DNA of 64,000 nucleotides from Yersinia massiliensis (GCF_003048255.1 NZ_CP028487.1:3968001-4032000); one strand, 5' to 3'; numbered from the stretch's first letter, positions 19,314-31,842 are shown. Notes: a model not told the origin generated them from the sequence alone. A program made the numbers and translations.

Positions 19314-22300
19314 TTAATTAATATCTCGAGTAATCCATCGAAGCACATCCTTTCCTCCGCCATACCAATGGAAGTCACTCACATCATAAAAACCAACATC
19401 CTTACCTGCATGCTTAATTGAAATTGAATTTGGTGGTACTCCATCATGTGTAGTCCAACACTCTTTTTTGAGTGATGTATTGGAGTCTTTACTTCGATCT
19501 GCACCATTTTTCTTAAACCCAGTTCTAAATGAATCTTTAGTGATCTGTTGCTGGTTTAATCTATAAGTTAACTCCATTGGCTCCAATAATTCATTATCCA
19601 TTGCGATGTCAATGTCCCACATTAAATTGGCATGATGTTCTTTCCCTAAATAGGTATCTCGGCAGGTTGAATCATCTTTACCATTAGAAGTGATGATCAA
19701 ATTAAAACTGCGTTTAAGCTTAGCTGAACGCCATATATCTACCGGTCTTAATCTTCCTATATCAATGGATTGAGAGCTAACTTCGACACCCTTAATATTC
19801 TGATAGCCATGAGATTGAATCCTAACTTTAACTTTTTTATCTAGCCATCCAGATTGGTATTTAATAGCTGTTGATTGCAAATTGAAATTATTCCTAATCG
19901 TTTCATTTGCCAAACTAACACCTGTATTTTCATCTATTAATTCGACAGTGACAGCTTCCGGCGATCTGTACTTATCTGTATGTTTAGTAGACCAATCAAC
20001 AACTAAGTTGTCACCGACAAAAACTGGTTTCCACGAACGGTGATCTGAAGAAATATTTCCTTTACTCATCGGTTTTATAATAGAAAGACTTATTTCTGGC
20101 TTACCATAAATCTCCTGTACATAACTGCTATATGTTTCCAGATAATAGTCATCTCCCACCACTTTAGCGTTAAGCTCTGCCCGCCCAGGATTTTGGGCTG
20201 TTACATTACTGCCATTTTTACTCACCCTCACGATGCTCTCATCTGAAGATGACCACTCTATTGATGGGGCATTTGAACTGCCGCTTGGCGCTTGAAGTGA
20301 AATTCTATCCGTAATTTTTGCCTGCATTGTTGATTGGCTAAAACGGATTGGGAATGACTTCTTATTTACAACCAACGCGTAGGTGGCCGTGCCCGCCTTG
20401 AAACGATCATCTTGTGCGGACTTAACTTTCACTTGCGTAGTGTTGGGTTTCTTCGTTGTGATTTCACCGCTTGTGGTATCAATAGTCGCCACTACGCTAT
20501 CATCAATTTCCCAATTTAAGGTTAATCCATTAATATCCGCATCACTGTTTTCCACCATAGGTCTATGGGCGGCAATTTTTTCACCCCATCCTATATTTTG
20601 TAAAGAACTCAGGAACTTCAGTTGTGGATCCGCTCGCTCAACCTCAAGCTGATAATTGGCTGTCCCCATCGCATAGGTATTATCCGCCAGCGTCACCGCT
20701 GAAATATTCACGACACCCGCTTTAAGCAACTCAATATCACCCGTAGTGGCATCAACTTTCACGACATCCGTATTATCACTACTCCAGTGGGCAGTCACGC
20801 CACTAGGTAAGCCCTTTAACGGCTGATTTTGTTGCCGAGCTCTGTTATATATTTTCGTTAAGTATTTATTATCAAAACTCAATTGCGGAATAATATTCCC
20901 GACCAACAATTGTGGTTGTTGATTCAGATCATTGCCGTTAATGCTGGCAATAAATTTGGCATTTCCTTTAGCGGTAGAGGTCACTTCAGAACTATAAGTC
21001 CCATCCCCATGATCCTGCATTGGATTAGCTGTGAAACTTATTCCACTCAGATTATGGTTATCTCTTAGATTTACGGTCTGCCCAACTAATAAGTTGCCAT
21101 ATTTATCCTTCAGTGTGGCGGTTAATTTAGCCTTAGTATTACCACTGGCATCAATTCTGTTCACATCCACCACAAAATTAGACTGATCTGGTTCCACATC
21201 ATTGGCCGTCGTGTAGACATCATTTGCAGCCATGACCTGTGTACGAATCCGCGCTTCCATTCTATATTGACCCAAACGGCTTGCCCTCAGTTTGGTTTCG
21301 GCCTTACCCGTTTGATCGGTATAGCTCAAGCTCTGGTATCGACCTTCACCTTGCGCTAAACGCCAGCTTACCGGGTGATTTTCCAACACGTTGTTATTGC
21401 CATCAACCACCGTAGCCGTATAGGTCACTTGCTCAGCATCATCAGCTTTAAATGAAGGGCGATCTACGCTAACCGTGTCAAATCTAGCGGTTGTTGCATC
21501 ACCGATCAGTTTTAAATCCACAGCATTCGGGAAAGGCGTACCCGCAACAGAGACTATCATTGCATGGTGACCCGATTGGGTGCCTTTAACATTAACCAAA
21601 TAGCCGCCAGATGGGTGAGCTTGAACCGTTATTGTCAAGCCGTGCTCGCCATCTTGAGGTGATGTCGTAATCTGACTTTGTAGATTGGGTAACGGGTTAC
21701 CCTTGCTATCACGCAGATCAACCTGAATCGTAGCGATATCAACATTATCCGCAACGATACTGCCTTGCATTAACCGTATGCTCGATGTAGTGATATCCAT
21801 CCCACCACTGGTAAATGTTACCGCTGTCGCCTGCAAACTACTTCCACCAACGGTAGCAGTGACAAGTGCATCCCCTTTTAGATCTCGGCTTATTTCAACT
21901 TCTGCAATACCCGCGCTATTGGTCAAGCTCATTAACTGGCCACCACTAATGAAGGTGTCACGGTTAACTGACCACATTACCGGAATATTAGCCCCTAGTG
22001 GGTTATTGTTGGCATCTTTGATAGTTGCTTGATAAGTAGCTTTAGCGCCGACAGTCAGCGGGCCTGTGTTTATCGGTTGAACGTTGGCAATCTTAGCGGT
22101 ACGCACATCAGCAACGACCTTCAACTTTTGTTTAGCCAGCTCAATGCCATCAAGTTTAGTGACAATATCGCCCTCGCCCGCTTGAGTCGCCGTAATGGTA
22201 GCGGTATAGACCCCATTGGACACTTCGGTAAATTGCGTGGGAATGACCAGACCAGGGAAATTAGCCGCCGTCACTTGGATTTTTCCGCTTTGACCCACTA

Positions 22301-25300
22301 ATGGGTTGCCATTCTCGTCATTGACCTTAACCGTCACTGTCGTCGTGGAAATACCATCTGCGACGAGATCCATAAGGGGCATACCACTCGAGGAGTGAGC
22401 GATGGAAATTGCCCCTGCCGTGAAGGTGACAGGCGCAGCTACCATTTCACTGGTGCTGCTCACGATAGCGGTCACCGTCGCGTTACCCGCTTGTTTACTG
22501 GTCAAATTGACTGTAGCAATTCCCGAGGGATTGGTTTTGGTTATTGCAATGAGCTCCCCTAGGTTGGTTCTCCAGCCCACAGAAACATTATCGAGACTAA
22601 TATTACTATGAGCATCGGCCACTTGGGCTGTGTAGGTAATGCTATCCGTACCATTCGCGTTGGCCGTATTCTTATTTGCCGTAACTGATTGTAAAATAGC
22701 GGTTCTGTTATTAGCCTGTAAGGTCAGTGTCTGTGTTTGGCTAACATTGCTAGCTGCAGCTGTGGCAGTTAAATCTACCGACCCCTCTCTCATGCCAGAG
22801 ACTGTGGCTTGATAAACACCCTTCGTGGTCGATTCAGTTATGGACCCAACCGTTACATGGTTAATTGGGAACTGAATCACTGTAATACCCGCAGCCAGAC
22901 CAGAAACAGGGTTATGATTGGCATCACGCAGGGTAAATTTCAGCATCGATGTTGACTGCCCATCAGCAATGATAAGTTTTGGTTCTAACTGCAGGGATGA
23001 GTTGTTATTAACAGACGTTGCGGCAATAAACTCGGCCTGAGTATTTTCTTTCTGAACGTTCGAATGATTACCTGAGGTTAGCTGAGCATAAGCCGTGACA
23101 TTACCCGCCTGAGTACCGGATAAATTTGCAGAACTTTGTCCTGAGCTATCAGTAATACTCCATGAATTATCAAATTTATTGATATTACTGCCCCAGCTTA
23201 GTGTCATCCCCGAAACTGGATTATCATTAGCATCTTTTACTTCAGCTCTGTAACGAATAGGACTACTGCCATCAGCAGTTACTTGGCTTGCGCCGTCAAC
23301 TGAAATCAACGCAATTTTCGCGGTTTGGCGGTCAGCAGTGTAAGTAATGGACTGCGCGATATCTGTTCCAGCATTACCTAGCGTTGCACGAATTTGTGAT
23401 GCACCCGCTATGAGAGAAGTAATATTGACGGTAGCTTTACCGGTGTGATCCGTTTGGCTCTGATTCGGGTTAATCGTCAGTGGATGCCCGTTCTCATCTG
23501 TCCAAACGATGGTTTCAGTCTTAACAGGGTTGTTATTAGCATCAATCACTGTCGCAGTATAAGTCACCATGTCACTACCATTGGCGACGTAATCACGCTG
23601 AGTTACAGGTGCTATAGCAATTGTTGCGCTATTGCTGTTCGCCATAAATTCGACATTGGCAGAAGAGGTTTCTCTCTGGCCATTAACCGATGCGTTGACT
23701 CTTGCATTGCCCGCCCTAATGCTAGACAAACTAACCTCAGCCACACCATTAACATCTGTGGTCGTGACAGCAGTGATGTCTTGTGTAGGAGCAAACTGGC
23801 CAAGGTTGGTTGCCCAATGAACCATGCTATTTGGCACAACGTGATCATGCTGGTCTTTCACGACGACTTGGTAAGTGACTTGTGCCAAACCATCTGCGAT
23901 AGGCTTTGAATCACTCGGTGCTAACCAATCGGTAACTTTGGCTGTCACCATATCGGCAGTAAATTTCAGATTTTCTGTTGCCAGATTTAGGGCTAGATCG
24001 CCTTTCTCTACCTGAGCATTAATGGTGACATCACCGATGGCAGCGCTAGTCAGCGTAATCTGCGTTTCACCTAAATCATTTGTGAAAGTGCTTCCGGTGA
24101 TAGGATCAAAACTCACTTGGTGGCCCGGAGCGTCCCAATTCGTTTTTTCATTCTTAATTGGGTTGCCGTTCGCATCAGTAATTTTGGCATTGAGAGTGAT
24201 GCTATCGACGCCATTTGCCGCTGCAATTTTTTTGCTCATTGGCATTAACATAATTTTGGCGCTTTGCCGGTCAGCAATAAAGGTGACAACGTCTGCTGTA
24301 TAAGGTTTTCCGCCAACTCTTGCGGTCACTTTAGCCTCTTCGGCTTTGGTACTCACCAGCTCAACAAAGGTTTCACCATTAGCATCCGTGGTCGTTGTGC
24401 TCCCCTGAATAAAGGTGCCGATATTGCTTAACCATTCAACCGCGGTTGCAGGAACCACATTTCCTTGCTTATCGGTTACCTTCAGATGATATGTGGCCTT
24501 ATTGGCACCATTAGCAATCACCGGTGCTTTAGTCACAGTAAAGTTACTGGCATTTACCATCATGGTGCTGTTATCTGGCTTTATTTCTATCATACCCGCC
24601 TGAACAGGAGCGGAAGTACCGGTCTGCACCGTAATGTTGGCTGTTCCTGTCACCGTTGAACTAAAGTGATTTTCTGCAATTCCCTGAGCGTTTGTGATAC
24701 TGGTAACATGCTCAAGACCTGGAGAATTTAAGTCGCTGCCCCAAGTCACCTCAATACCCTGTACCGGATGCCCCAGTGCATCAGTCACCAGAACTTCTAA
24801 ACGAGTTTTATCTGTCGCATTAGCGATAATTGAAGGGCTAGAAATAGTGACGGAGGCACTACCATTAATTGTTGCACTAACGGAATCTGCAATTTGAGTT
24901 AGGATAATAGGATTCAGTTCAACCCCGCGAACAGTAGGAATAATTTCAAAACGCCCTACCGAACTGCTACTCGTAATGGAAGCTTCATAAACACCGGTTT
25001 GAATTTCTTGTACATCACTAATCACAACCGGCGGCACTAAATTAATGGCTCTCCGAGCGTGACTCGTACCCGAAAAGTCACGTATAGCAAAAGTAATATG
25101 GTTTGAAACACCACTGACCAAATTACCGTTATCGGTCTTTAACTGAAGTTGGATTACACTTCGGCTGATGGCATTAGCTGGTATTGTCGGAGGGGTTAAT
25201 GAAATTAAGCTGTTTCCTGGATGAATATTCACATCAGTAACGTGAATATTTGTTGAGTTGGAAAATGAGTAATTGCCTTTTTTATCGACAGCTCGCCCTG

Positions 25301-26753
25301 CTAATACATAAGAATTAACCCCGCCATCGATATAAGGTGGCAGCATCACATGATAGGCCAAATTTCCTTGGTCGGTCACTGCACCACCCGCCCTAATCAC
25401 ATCAAGGGCATCCCACTCGATACGATCCAAACCATGGCGAGCGTTAGCGGTATAACTGATGGGTAAGACTTGTTTTTCTTTGCCTCTGATCTTGTCAGGT
25501 AAGTTTAGTGTCACTACCTGCTGTTTACGGTATTCCAATACAATATTATTATTGCGATCGACCAAATCCATCCGGCTACCGGCCAACGTCCTCGCTGCTT
25601 GCACTGATGCAGGATCTATCTGTTTTTTCCAAGGTGTATTGATTTCGTAATTGACGGCTAAATTCAACCCTGTCTTATTTTTCCCACCCTGACCAATAGT
25701 ATGGTCAAGCGCCATACTGACTAATGGAAAAGGGGTATAACTTACACTCGCGGTTAAGGCCGATGGGTTTTTCTGCCGTTCATTAATGCCGAATAGAGCA
25801 ACCTCATTTCCGAGGTATTGCTCATACATTAGTTTTCCGCCTAATTGTGGATAATGAGGCAAATAAGCCTCGGTGCGAATATCATAGCCATTAGCCGCAC
25901 GCTCATCATAATCTTCCAGCTGATTGGAATTTTTCCATCCGCCAAAACGATAATAACCATTTGTAGATAGTTTCAAATAGTCTCGAGCAAGTTCGCCACC
26001 AACGCCGATACGCCGATGGGCATTACCTGATATTTGCTGATCAAGAAAAATGTTATAGCCTAACATCCAATCAGAAAAATAATGCCTCTGACCTATTCCC
26101 ATATTCACAATATTACGTTGGTCAATACGACGAAAACCAAATTGGCTGAAAGTCAATTTCTCAGGTTGATCGTAGAGAGGGACAAGTAGATCGAACTCTG
26201 AACCGCTGAAGTCATTCTTGTCGTCAGCCTGTAATTTAACTTGGACTTTACCAATATGGCCTAACCATTCCTCGACAGATTTAGCCGTGGAAGTTAACAA
26301 TAGGCCCTTAGCTAAGCGAGAAAATGCATCACCACGGCTCTCACTACTCAATGAACTGCCAACCTGGGACAAATGAGAAGCTACCAAAGACGCTTTTTGC
26401 GTCGATTTTTGCTCTTCTTCGTGGTTTGGAACATAAACAACCGCACCGTATTTTATAGCGTCAAAAGCGCTGCGACTGTTATATAAATTAATGTTTAACG
26501 CCCAAAGCTCATCCGCAGATAAGCCATAGCTCGAGGCAACCGATTCAAGTGTATCGCTGGGGGTGAGTGTATAAAGTTGCTTAAACAGCGATGTTTTTTT
26601 TGTTACATCGCTGTTTGCCTGAGTACTGAAACTCATCGTATACAGCGGAAGTGTACCCAATAATGTCTGTAAGACAATTTGAGTGTATACAATTATTTTC
26701 TTAAGCAAACCAAAGCACAAATAACTTTTTATGCCTTTAGACATATGGCTCAT
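19314..26753 (-). CDS. Giant inverse autotransporter adhesin (invasin/intimin family)
   Basis: A 2479-residue surface protein of the invasin/intimin (type Ve) family. In order: a long signal region (about 1-47), a LysM-like domain (about 58-108), and an inverse autotransporter beta-barrel (about 165-375, with RNIVNMGIGQRHY and LGYNIFLDQQ). The family-typical linker follows (LAGSRMDLVDRNNNIVLEYRK, about 391-410, with the first residue omitted here by some members), then about fourteen Ig-like Big_1 repeats recognisable by ADG/ANG...V.D.NGNPV, and about three Big_2-type repeats (SSD..VV.VD...G). A distinct C-terminal domain of about 230 residues contains two cysteines. Such proteins insert the barrel in the outer membrane and display the repeats outside for adhesion or invasion. 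ATG 26753 has AGGGAT upstream. No host ligand can be inferred. The 3' part is visibly more AT-rich than neighbouring genes, hinting at acquisition or module shuffling. Confidence 0.92.
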   Translation of the reverse strand: MSHMSKGIKSYLCFGLLKKIIVYTQIVLQTLLGTLPLYTMSFSTQANSDVTKKTSLFKQLYTLTPSDTLESVASSYGLSADELWALNINLYNSRSAFDAIKYGAVVYVPNHEEEQKSTQKASLVASHLSQVGSSLSSESRGDAFSRLAKGLLLTSTAKSVEEWLGHIGKVQVKLQADDKNDFSGSEFDLLVPLYDQPEKLTFSQFGFRRIDQRNIVNMGIGQRHYFSDWMLGYNIFLDQQISGNAHRRIGVGGELARDYLKLSTNGYYRFGGWKNSNQLEDYDERAANGYDIRTEAYLPHYPQLGGKLMYEQYLGNEVALFGINERQKNPSALTASVSYTPFPLVSMALDHTIGQGGKNKTGLNLAVNYEINTPWKKQIDPASVQAARTLAGSRMDLVDRNNNIVLEYRKQQVVTLNLPDKIRGKEKQVLPISYTANARHGLDRIEWDALDVIRAGGAVTDQGNLAYHVMLPPYIDGGVNSYVLAGRAVDKKGNYSFSNSTNIHVTDVNIHPGNSLISLTPPTIPANAISRSVIQLQLKTDNGNLVSGVSNHITFAIRDFSGTSHARRAINLVPPVVISDVQEIQTGVYEASITSSSSVGRFEIIPTVRGVELNPIILTQIADSVSATINGSASVTISSPSIIANATDKTRLEVLVTDALGHPVQGIEVTWGSDLNSPGLEHVTSITNAQGIAENHFSSTVTGTANITVQTGTSAPVQAGMIEIKPDNSTMMVNASNFTVTKAPVIANGANKATYHLKVTDKQGNVVPATAVEWLSNIGTFIQGSTTTTDANGETFVELVSTKAEEAKVTARVGGKPYTADVVTFIADRQSAKIMLMPMSKKIAAANGVDSITLNAKITDANGNPIKNEKTNWDAPGHQVSFDPITGSTFTNDLGETQITLTSAAIGDVTINAQVEKGDLALNLATENLKFTADMVTAKVTDWLAPSDSKPIADGLAQVTYQVVVKDQHDHVVPNSMVHWATNLGQFAPTQDITAVTTTDVNGVAEVSLSSIRAGNARVNASVNGQRETSSANVEFMANSNSATIAIAPVTQRDYVANGSDMVTYTATVIDANNNPVKTETIVWTDENGHPLTINPNQSQTDHTGKATVNITSLIAGASQIRATLGNAGTDIAQSITYTADRQTAKIALISVDGASQVTADGSSPIRYRAEVKDANDNPVSGMTLSWGSNINKFDNSWSITDSSGQSSANLSGTQAGNVTAYAQLTSGNHSNVQKENTQAEFIAATSVNNNSSLQLEPKLIIADGQSTSMLKFTLRDANHNPVSGLAAGITVIQFPINHVTVGSITESTTKGVYQATVSGMREGSVDLTATAAASNVSQTQTLTLQANNRTAILQSVTANKNTANANGTDSITYTAQVADAHSNISLDNVSVGWRTNLGELIAITKTNPSGIATVNLTSKQAGNATVTAIVSSTSEMVAAPVTFTAGAISIAHSSSGMPLMDLVADGISTTTVTVKVNDENGNPLVGQSGKIQVTAANFPGLVIPTQFTEVSNGVYTATITATQAGEGDIVTKLDGIELAKQKLKVVADVRTAKIANVQPINTGPLTVGAKATYQATIKDANNNPLGANIPVMWSVNRDTFISGGQLMSLTNSAGIAEVEISRDLKGDALVTATVGGSSLQATAVTFTSGGMDITTSSIRLMQGSIVADNVDIATIQVDLRDSKGNPLPNLQSQITTSPQDGEHGLTITVQAHPSGGYLVNVKGTQSGHHAMIVSVAGTPFPNAVDLKLIGDATTARFDTVSVDRPSFKADDAEQVTYTATVVDGNNNVLENHPVSWRLAQGEGRYQSLSYTDQTGKAETKLRASRLGQYRMEARIRTQVMAANDVYTTANDVEPDQSNFVVDVNRIDASGNTKAKLTATLKDKYGNLLVGQTVNLRDNHNLSGISFTANPMQDHGDGTYSSEVTSTAKGNAKFIASINGNDLNQQPQLLVGNIIPQLSFDNKYLTKIYNRARQQNQPLKGLPSGVTAHWSSDNTDVVKVDATTGDIELLKAGVVNISAVTLADNTYAMGTANYQLEVERADPQLKFLSSLQNIGWGEKIAAHRPMVENSDADINGLTLNWEIDDSVVATIDTTSGEITTKKPNTTQVKVKSAQDDRFKAGTATYALVVNKKSFPIRFSQSTMQAKITDRISLQAPSGSSNAPSIEWSSSDESIVRVSKNGSNVTAQNPGRAELNAKVVGDDYYLETYSSYVQEIYGKPEISLSIIKPMSKGNISSDHRSWKPVFVGDNLVVDWSTKHTDKYRSPEAVTVELIDENTGVSLANETIRNNFNLQSTAIKYQSGWLDKKVKVRIQSHGYQNIKGVEVSSQSIDIGRLRPVDIWRSAKLKRSFNLIITSNGKDDSTCRDTYLGKEHHANLMWDIDIAMDNELLEPMELTYRLNQQQITKDSFRTGFKKNGADRSKDSNTSLKKECWTTHDGVPPNSISIKHAGKDVGFYDVSDFHWYGGGKDVLRWITRDIN

Positions 26754-27013
26754 TCTAATATCCCTGTTGTATTGGCATAAATTAAAACGCAGTTAATTAA
26801 AATTAATTTCAAACTAAAGAGAAATAGATTTCGTCATGCGAAGGTTAACCAGCCAATAGTGATTAATTGGCTAAATAATATGGGAGTTAATGAGGTAGTC
26901 GAAATGAATAGATCGGAATTAATGGAAAATAAGACTGACACGTTATTTTAATTTAATGTCAGATTTTTTCCAAAGAAGGATATAACTTAGTCAGATTGGA
27001 AATCATATTATAA

Positions 27014-27037
27014 GGGCTGATAAATCATTATCAGCCC
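27014..27037 (-). terminator. Hairpin after ampE, probable terminator
   Basis: GGGCTGATAA (27014-27023) and TTATCAGCCC (27028-27037) form a perfect ten-base stem with a four-base loop. Read on the minus strand, TTATAATAT follows, a modest T-rich tail. It starts seven bases beyond the ampE stop. Confidence 0.75.
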
Positions 27038-27043
27038 AACTGA

Positions 27044-27898
27044 CTAGATCAATGCGCCATAAATCGTCAGTAATGCCACCACAACAATGATCGCCAGTGT
27101 CACTTTTCTCGCCAATGAGACGGCAGACCTTGGCGTCTGTACTGGATCTAAATGTGGTTCCCGAGCCAAAGAATACTGAGCAAGCTTAGTCAACACTTGG
27201 AATTGCTGGGAATGGAAGTCCCCCAGTGAGGCAAACCAAGCGGGTAATGCTCTTTCACCGTGCCCTAATAATGCATAGGCAACCCCGACTAAGCGTACCG
27301 GTATCCAATCTAGCCAATGCAGGATGCGGTCAATACCAGATTGAGAACGTTGCAAAGGGGTGTGATGTCGCGCTAACCAAGTTTGATAGCCTCGTAGCAT
27401 CGCATAACCTGCTAACGCTACAGGGCCGTTGCTCACGCAGACAACAAACCAGAAAATAGGCGCTAAGTAGTAACGAAAATTTATCCACAAAAGTGCATTT
27501 TGTAGCGATTGCAGCCTCGCTTTCTCGCCACTGTCCATCGGTAGACCATGAATTAACGCCAACTCTTCGGCCATTTTATCGGTGGCATGCACATCACCTT
27601 GGCGCGCAGCCTTTAGGTAAGCGCGATAATGTTTACGTATCCCTCCCGCACCAATGCATAACAGACAAATCAGTATCCAGAGGAGTAACTGCGGAAGGCC
27701 AAATAAGATATTTTGCACTAGCTGTAAAACTAGCCATACCAACACCATCCATACTGTAACCAGCAGTAGTGTTTGTACTAACGAAAAGTGGCGTAAACGT
27801 GCAAATATGACTTCAAGACGATGGTCCAGTTGCCAATGTTCGCCTAGCTTAAATAAGCGTTCCCATGCTAGCACCAGTAATAACGTGAACAGTGTCAT
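27044..27898 (-). CDS. ampE: AmpE, inner-membrane regulatory protein
   Basis: Integral inner-membrane protein of 284 residues, the E. coli AmpE length, with several hydrophobic segments including the extreme C terminus ([17 protein letters not shown]). Conserved blocks are [31 protein letters not shown] and [21 protein letters not shown]. It was described with AmpD in beta-lactamase induction, but its biochemical activity is unsettled. It is 139 bases downstream of ampD on the same strand, wider than the tight ampDE arrangement I recall for E. coli. Confidence 0.95.
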   Translation of the reverse strand: MTLFTLLLVLAWERLFKLGEHWQLDHRLEVIFARLRHFSLVQTLLLVTVWMVLVWLVLQLVQNILFGLPQLLLWILICLLCIGAGGIRKHYRAYLKAARQGDVHATDKMAEELALIHGLPMDSGEKARLQSLQNALLWINFRYYLAPIFWFVVCVSNGPVALAGYAMLRGYQTWLARHHTPLQRSQSGIDRILHWLDWIPVRLVGVAYALLGHGERALPAWFASLGDFHSQQFQVLTKLAQYSLAREPHLDPVQTPRSAVSLARKVTLAIIVVVALLTIYGALI

Positions 27899-28037
27899 TA
27901 GCTCTTATTCTCCCTTTGCATTTAACCGCCCCGATGCAGGGCATATGCCTCACGGCATCTACAGGCAACAATATCAAGTACAGCCAGTAAACAAATGTGC
28001 GCTTGGCAATCAGCCTCTCCTTGGGGTGATACCCGTT

Positions 28038-29652
<1,615 letters not shown>

Positions 29653-29666
29653 CTCTACCAAATGAC

Positions 29667-29724
29667 CTTCGGCGGTGAGTAATAAAAAACAGGCAAGAGT
29701 TCTGTTTTGCGAACACCGCCGAAG
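29667..29724. repeat. Long nested hairpin between nadC and ppdD
   Basis: CTTCGGCGGTG (29667-29677) and CACCGCCGAAG (29714-29724) are a perfect 11-base inverted repeat enclosing AAAACAG (29686-29692) and CTGTTTT (29702-29708). The outer stem lies 14 bases after the nadC stop, so it may act as a terminator, but no T-run follows. Confidence 0.7.
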
Positions 29725-29855
29725 TTATCTGTGATTTCTTTGCAACAACCTAACTATCCGACAGTACACTTCGCAAATCCATGTAATTACCCTTTCTCCT
29801 CGCATTTAAAAACTGCACTCTTGCCTCGTTTTTTCAAACACAGGGAGAGTGATAA

Positions 29856-30305
29856 ATGGCAAATCAGCATGGTTTCACATTAATTGAATTGATGGTGGCG
29901 ATTGCGATAATCGCAGTTCTTAGCGGTATTGGCATCCCGTCATATCAACGTTACATCCAAAAAGCTGCGCTCACGGACATGTTACAGAGCGTCGTCCCCT
30001 ACAAAATGGCGGTAGAGCTTTGTGCACTCGAACACGCCAAACTTGATGATTGCAACGAAGGTAATAACGGAATACCTAAAGGACAACCATCGCGCTATGT
30101 GAGCACAGCAACCATAAATAAAGGCGTCATTACACTGATTGGCCAACAGACACTCGCTAAATTAACACTGGTGATGTCACCCACCATAAATAACAGCACG
30201 AATATCATCTGGTCTCGCGCATGTACGGCAGCAGAAGACAGCCTTGAAGATAGCTGTAAAGCTGTCTTCCGGTTCAACGATAAGGCGGCTAAATCTGATG
30301 ACTGA
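29856..30305 (+). CDS. ppdD: Type IV prepilin-like protein
   Basis: Major-pilin-like subunit of the enterobacterial type IV pilus or related secretion filament. The 149-residue product has a short leader MANQHG cut before the class III signal FTLIE, then the hydrophobic helix LMVAIAIIAVLSGIGIPSY. Four cysteines in two pairs (ELC...DDC and RAC...DSC) can give disulfides. ATG 29856 has GGGAGAG upstream. First gene of ppdD-hofB-hofC; its last eight bases overlap the hofB start. A prepilin peptidase and outer-membrane secretin are not in this window. Confidence 0.93.
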   Translation: MANQHGFTLIELMVAIAIIAVLSGIGIPSYQRYIQKAALTDMLQSVVPYKMAVELCALEHAKLDDCNEGNNGIPKGQPSRYVSTATINKGVITLIGQQTLAKLTLVMSPTINNSTNIIWSRACTAAEDSLEDSCKAVFRFNDKAAKSDD

Positions 30306-31842
30306 ACACGTGACATCGCCATCTGAGACCATAAGCGACGAATTACACGCTCTCTGTCGCCGCCATCATGCAATAGCGTTAGTGCTTGATGGTAAGAGCC
30401 TATCTATTGCTGTATCTGGCCCAGTGAGTAATGAACTACTAACAGCTCTGCGTTTCACTTGTGGCCGCAAAATCATCGTGGAGTCTTGGCCAGAGGCAAA
30501 AATTGAACAATCCTTAAATCTAGTGATATCGAAAGAAAAACAACGGCGTAGCGGCACAAGATCAACAGTGCAAGGTCAAGAGACACCTCAACAAAATGAG
30601 GTACAACAAAGATCAACCTCACGTCCCCAATCTCAACAAAGTTTGGATGAAACATTGCTGGATAATGAAGGTGATGCGCCTGTTATCCAATTTATTAACC
30701 AAACACTCTGGCTAGCAATTCAAAAGCGTGCATCGGATATTCATTTTGAGCCTTACCAACATCATTACCGTATTCGATTACGAATTGACGGCGTATTACA
30801 TGAATCCCCATCACCCTCAACTGAGCTAGCCAGCCGTATCAGTAGCCGCTTAAAAGTGATGTCGAAATTGAATATTGCAGAAAAACGGTTACCACAAGAT
30901 GGTCAGTTAAATGTACAGCTAAACGGGACTTGCTACTCAATGAGAATTGCGATCCTCCCAGTACAGTACGGTGAAAAACTGGTACTACGAATCCTTAATA
31001 TGCAGCAACAACCCACATTGGATAAACTCGGTCTGCCTAAAATGGCTATCCAACAATTAACGCAGGCACTCTCTGCTCCGCAAGGTTTGATACTCGTCAC
31101 TGGGCCAACAGGAAGCGGTAAAACGGTGACACTATATTGCAGCTTAAGTCACCTTAATCAGCCGGAAAGAAACATCTGTAGTGTTGAAGACCCAACCGAA
31201 ATTCAAGTAGATGGCATAAATCAAACCCAAACCAACAGTAAGATTGGGTTGGATTTCTCAACTGTCTTACGCGCGATGCTACGCCAAGATCCCGATGTGG
31301 TTATGCTCGGCGAAATTCGTGATAATGAAACGGCTGAAATAGCAGTTAAGGCTGCGCTAACGGGGCATCTGGTCCTTTCAACGCTACATACCAACTCAAC
31401 GACTGAGACACTGATACGCCTCACTCAAATGGGGGTTGAACGCCACCTTATCGCCTCGAGCCTGACATTAGTTATTGCCCAACGCCTCATTCGAAAACTC
31501 TGTTTACATTGTAGGCGTGCATCTCCTCACCTTTATCAGCCTCCAGCAGCCATAAGGGCAACCCCATTGCAGCATTATCAAGCCCTAGGCTGCGAGCACT
31601 GTTGTGCAGGTTATTATGGCCGCACGGGTGTATATGAAATGCTCAGTATCACCCCGAAAGTTCAGCAAGCGTTGCTAACTAATGCCAGCCCATCAGAGCT
31701 GACTCTAATTGCACGAGAGCAGGGTCAAATAACATTACTCACCGCAGGGCTGACATTGGTTGAAAGCGGCATCACCACACTTGAGGAAATTAATCGTGTC
31801 GTAGGTTTTTTAGCTGAAACAAAAACTGAGGCAACGTCGTGA
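30298..31842 (+). CDS. hofB: Type IV pilus / type II secretion assembly ATPase (GspE/PilB family)
   Basis: Cytoplasmic hexameric ATPase powering pilin assembly. The 514-residue protein has a variable N-terminal part, a Gln-rich linker (about 95-125), and the secretion ATPase domain. Walker A GPTGSGKT, an aspartate box (VEDPTEI) and Walker B region (MLGEIRD) are seen, with the His box in LVLSTLHTNS. A tetracysteine zinc motif (LCLHC...GCEHC) follows. The open frame begins at 30244, but ATG 30298 is chosen because it overlaps the ppdD stop in the way of coupled genes and fits the family length better. It ends by overlapping hofC in GTGA. Confidence 0.92.
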   Translation: MTEHVTSPSETISDELHALCRRHHAIALVLDGKSLSIAVSGPVSNELLTALRFTCGRKIIVESWPEAKIEQSLNLVISKEKQRRSGTRSTVQGQETPQQNEVQQRSTSRPQSQQSLDETLLDNEGDAPVIQFINQTLWLAIQKRASDIHFEPYQHHYRIRLRIDGVLHESPSPSTELASRISSRLKVMSKLNIAEKRLPQDGQLNVQLNGTCYSMRIAILPVQYGEKLVLRILNMQQQPTLDKLGLPKMAIQQLTQALSAPQGLILVTGPTGSGKTVTLYCSLSHLNQPERNICSVEDPTEIQVDGINQTQTNSKIGLDFSTVLRAMLRQDPDVVMLGEIRDNETAEIAVKAALTGHLVLSTLHTNSTTETLIRLTQMGVERHLIASSLTLVIAQRLIRKLCLHCRRASPHLYQPPAAIRATPLQHYQALGCEHCCAGYYGRTGVYEMLSITPKVQQALLTNASPSELTLIAREQGQITLLTAGLTLVESGITTLEEINRVVGFLAETKTEATS

